This document shows positions 61,845-64,000 of a stretch of 64,000 bases of DNA, piece after piece. How positions within the stretch are numbered: the stretch's first letter is position 1; the number at the start of each line of letters is the position of its first letter. The DNA is taken from contig NZ_JABXWB010000005.1 in assembly GCF_013375555.1 (NCBI RefSeq), positions 1,129,501 to 1,193,500 of the forward strand, given 5' to 3'. This DNA comes from Sphingobium sp. EM0848. Lineage in GTDB: Bacteria; Pseudomonadota; Alphaproteobacteria; Sphingomonadales; Sphingomonadaceae. Both the position numbers and the translations under genes were made by a program. The notes under the pieces were generated by a model. That model worked only from the letters and a program-made list of their open reading frames with translations, searched no databases and was not told where the DNA came from.

Positions 61845-62861
61845 TCAGTCCTCGGCGGCGGCGAGGTTGGGACGGCGCTGCACGCTTCCCTTGGACGGGG
61901 CGGAGCCTTCGGCGAAGCGCACGTCCCAATCGGCCCCGTCCCACCATTCCGGCAGATCATGCATCCAATGGGCCAGGCCGAACATCGGATCGAAATCACG
62001 CGGTATCCAGCCGTCGTCCAATGCGTCGGAATCGGCGCCATATTCGGCTTCGCCGCCAGCCGGGCAGGGGAAGTAGCAGAACAGCGCCGATGCGATGCGA
62101 TGGCGGCCGATGCCCAGATCCGATTTCGGCCAGCCGCGCCGTTCGATATAATTTTTCCCGGCCATGATTTCGTCGAGGTCCGTCACCGCGAAATTGGCGT
62201 GGTGGAAGCGAAGCTGGCCATCCATGCCGGGCAGGCCCGCATTGGCGTTGAGGAGCGCGATATTATGATGGTCGGTTACGCCATCGGCGCGGCAATAGAC
62301 GGCAAAATGGCGCTGGCGATCACTCAGTCGGAAATTGAGCCGGGTCTGGAGGAAATTTACCAGTCCTTCCAGATCGGGGGACAGCAGGCCGATATGGCTG
62401 ATCCCCTTGGGAAAGGCCCGCGCGATCCAGCGGCGATGCGCATTCATGCGGCGAATATTGCCCGGAGAATTGACCGGATCGGTCGGGGCGAACACCAGGC
62501 GCTTTTCGGACCAGTGACGCAGGCCCATTGCGATGCCCTCATCGGTGACGAAATGGGCTATGCCTTCTTCGTCGCGACGAACCTCGCGGTCGGTGGCGAT
62601 GCCTGTGACCAGCTTTTCGAGATTGTCGGCGCTATCGACGCCCCATATCAATTCATGCACACCTTGCCCGACGACGCGCGAACCCGGTACGGGATGGGTT
62701 GCCAGCGAACGAAAATAGACGCGTGAATTGTCGGGTAACTGGAAACGCGCTGAATCGGGGGTACGTTCTTGCGGGCTCAGGCCGAAATCCTCGAAGAACT
62801 GCGCGCTCTTTTCGACATCTTCGACACAATAGATCAGCCGCTCAATTCCGATGATTGCCAT
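61845..62861 (-). CDS. Type I extradiol dioxygenase, second copy
   Basis: A 338-aa two-domain ring-cleavage enzyme. The likely iron ligands are H156 (KGISHIGLL), H220 or H221 (RFHHANFAV) and a glutamate in GGEAEYGAD. It carries long tails and a C-terminal region (GWIPRDFDPMFGLAHWMHD) absent from the BphC-like enzyme of cassette A, so it belongs to a separate subgroup. GAGG seven bases before the ATG at 62861 sets the start. First gene of a two-gene operon with the monooxygenase that should make its catechol. Confidence 0.85.
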   Translation of the reverse strand: MAIIGIERLIYCVEDVEKSAQFFEDFGLSPQERTPDSARFQLPDNSRVYFRSLATHPVPGSRVVGQGVHELIWGVDSADNLEKLVTGIATDREVRRDEEGIAHFVTDEGIAMGLRHWSEKRLVFAPTDPVNSPGNIRRMNAHRRWIARAFPKGISHIGLLSPDLEGLVNFLQTRLNFRLSDRQRHFAVYCRADGVTDHHNIALLNANAGLPGMDGQLRFHHANFAVTDLDEIMAGKNYIERRGWPKSDLGIGRHRIASALFCYFPCPAGGEAEYGADSDALDDGWIPRDFDPMFGLAHWMHDLPEWWDGADWDVRFAEGSAPSKGSVQRRPNLAAAED

Positions 62862-63053
62862 TATCGGTCCTCTTCCTGTTCCGGCTGGAGTCGATGGCCA
62901 TCGGCCCGATGCCGTTTGTGGCCCGCCCATCCGGCGGACTCCGTCATCCGACGCTAGAGGCATGTTTTGCTTCGCGGAAATAACTAGTGGCTATCGGACC
63001 CATTGCGCGGGGAGATATACCGCCGAAGCCGGATCAAATCGGCGCTGCCTGTC

Positions 63054-63530
63054 CTATTGCCCGGGCGCGTTGAGCGGCAGGGCGGTCTTGTAGACGACGG
63101 GGCGCAGGGCAAAGCTGGTGGTCAGTTGCGACACGCCTGCGATGCGGGTCAGCTTGTAGCGCAGGAAATCTTCGAAAGCCCGCAGATCGTCGACCAGGAC
63201 GCGGAGTTGATAATCGGCATCTCCAGTCATGAGGTAGCATTCCATGACCTCGGGAAATCCGGCGACGGCTTCTTCGAAAATGGTAAGTTGCCGATCATCC
63301 TGCCGGTCAAGCCTGATCCGTACAAAGGCGGTGACGCCCAGTCCCACACTGTCGGGGTCAACCAACGCGACATAGCGGGTGATGACCTTGTCCGCCTCCA
63401 GCTGTTTCAGGCGGCGCAGGCAGGGGCTGGGGGACAGGCCGACCCGCTCCGACAGTTCCTGATTGGTCATGCGGCCATTGTCCTGAAGTTCGGCCAGAAT
63501 CTTCCGGTCCAGATCGTCTATCTTCATCAT
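63054..63530 (-). CDS. Lrp/AsnC-family regulator
   Basis: A 158-aa regulator: DDLDRKILAELQDNGRMTNQ and LSERVGLSPSPCLRRLKQLE form the helix-turn-helix, and the RAM ligand-binding domain follows (VMECYLMTGDADYQLRVLVDD). Lrp-type proteins sense amino acids and similar acids. It is divergent from the transketolase-like dehydrogenase gene across 135 nt and probably regulates it. Two ATGs at 63530 and 63527 are both possible starts; a frame to 63581 is less likely. Confidence 0.88.
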   Translation of the reverse strand: MMKIDDLDRKILAELQDNGRMTNQELSERVGLSPSPCLRRLKQLEADKVITRYVALVDPDSVGLGVTAFVRIRLDRQDDRQLTIFEEAVAGFPEVMECYLMTGDADYQLRVLVDDLRAFEDFLRYKLTRIAGVSQLTTSFALRPVVYKTALPLNAPGQ

Positions 63531-63665
63531 TGGAAGAATGTGCCTTTTGTGCGTTTGAATTGAGCATAATCTGTCAATCATGAAGCATATGGCGCATGTT
63601 TTTGCAAGGACATGCCGAGGTCATTTGCGGTAATCATAGCGCATAAACTTAATGGAACTGCGCCA

Positions 63666-64000
63666 ATGACAGATATTATCGCCAAGGATGAGGATGCGCT
63701 GATCAGCAATCTGGAACAGCTGGATACGCGGTTGCGCTGGCTTTCGTCGTGGATGATCCACAATGCCAATCATATCCGCCCCAAGCGCGATGGGCTGAAG
63801 GTTGGCGGGCATCAGGCAAGCTGCGCATCGATGACCGCGATCATGTCCGCACTCTATTTCCATGCGCTGCGCCCGCAGGACAAGGTGGCGGTGAAGCCCC
63901 ATGCCGGGCCGATCCTGCACGCGATCCATTATCTGCTGGGCAACCAGTTGCTCGACCGGATGCAGCGTTTCCGTGGGCTGGGCGGCGTGCAAAGCTATCC
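63666..64000 (+). CDS. Transketolase-type 2-oxoacid dehydrogenase, N-terminal part (partial)
   Basis: The first 111 residues of a gene cut by the window end. LRWLSSWMIHNANHIRPKRD and LKVGGHQASCASMTAIMSALYFHALRPQDKVAVKPH, given in two parts of about 20 residues, match the thiamine-diphosphate N-terminal region of homodimeric AceE-like pyruvate dehydrogenase/transketolase proteins. The position opposite the Lrp regulator suggests amino-acid-responsive control. Full identity needs the rest. Confidence 0.7.
   Translation, partial: MTDIIAKDEDALISNLEQLDTRLRWLSSWMIHNANHIRPKRDGLKVGGHQASCASMTAIMSALYFHALRPQDKVAVKPHAGPILHAIHYLLGNQLLDRMQRFRGLGGVQSY

Overview
This 64-kb window looks like a chromosomal segment of a sphingomonad (Sphingomonadaceae, Alphaproteobacteria; Sphingobium- or Novosphingobium-like). 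The inference rests on GC-rich coding style, a TonB-dependent receptor beside aromatic-catabolism genes, a complete alphaproteobacterial-type ccoNOQPGHIS operon with a FixK/FNR-type box, a DUF1800/DUF1501 pair and CTAG-bounded palindromic intergenic repeats. It is inferred from protein families, not from a marker gene. No tRNA, rRNA or CRISPR array was seen.

Layout. 1-7.8 kb: tail of an ECF sigma factor with its anti-sigma factor, a two-gene membrane glycosylation module (fused GtrB-GtrA protein plus GT39-like transferase), the DUF1501/DUF1800 pair, and an OmpR-type response regulator whose sensor kinase has decayed. 8.7-11.5 kb: a 953-aa secreted polysaccharide deacetylase with a type-I-secretion-like C-terminus. 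11.5-15.7 kb: a mobile-DNA graveyard with a broken tyrosine integrase, an intact IS110-family transposase, a UPF0158/zinc-ribbon gene pair, and fragments of ParB-like and LuxR-like genes fused end to end. 15.7-21.9 kb: leucine/isovalerate catabolism (divergent LysR regulator, isovaleryl-CoA dehydrogenase, both methylcrotonyl-CoA carboxylase subunits, a MaoC hydratase). 22.3-25.6 kb: ring-cleavage cassette A (extradiol dioxygenase, HsaA-like flavin monooxygenase, KshA-like Rieske oxygenase). 25.7-34.3 kb: the cbb3 oxidase operon, its FNR/FixK-type site, and an OmpW porin. 34.5-39.2 kb: a FliL-like periplasmic protein, a frameshifted TPR pseudogene and a yfiRNB cyclic-di-GMP module. 39.4-43.1 kb: an ArsR-SRPBCC pair under a 20-bp palindrome, two palindromic repeats, a pseudoazurin and acetyl-CoA synthetase. 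43.1-43.9 kb: gene debris. 43.9-62.9 kb: catabolic cassette B. 63-64 kb: Lrp/AsnC regulator divergent from a transketolase-type dehydrogenase gene cut by the window end.

How the genes may work together. Cassette B combines a TonB-dependent receptor, an FAD hydroxylase, an HsaA-like monooxygenase, an extradiol dioxygenase, a C-C-hydrolase-like alpha/beta hydrolase, an FAH-family enzyme, two ACMSD-type amidohydrolases, thiolase, three SDRs, an NmrA-type protein, a beta-keto acid cleavage enzyme and an SMP-30 lactonase. That is enough chemistry to import, hydroxylate, ring-cleave and chop a cyclic or aromatic compound into CoA thioesters. The substrate cannot be read from sequence. It is the best candidate here for an undescribed system. 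The cbb3 oxidase, OmpW and pseudoazurin suggest a life with low-oxygen episodes.
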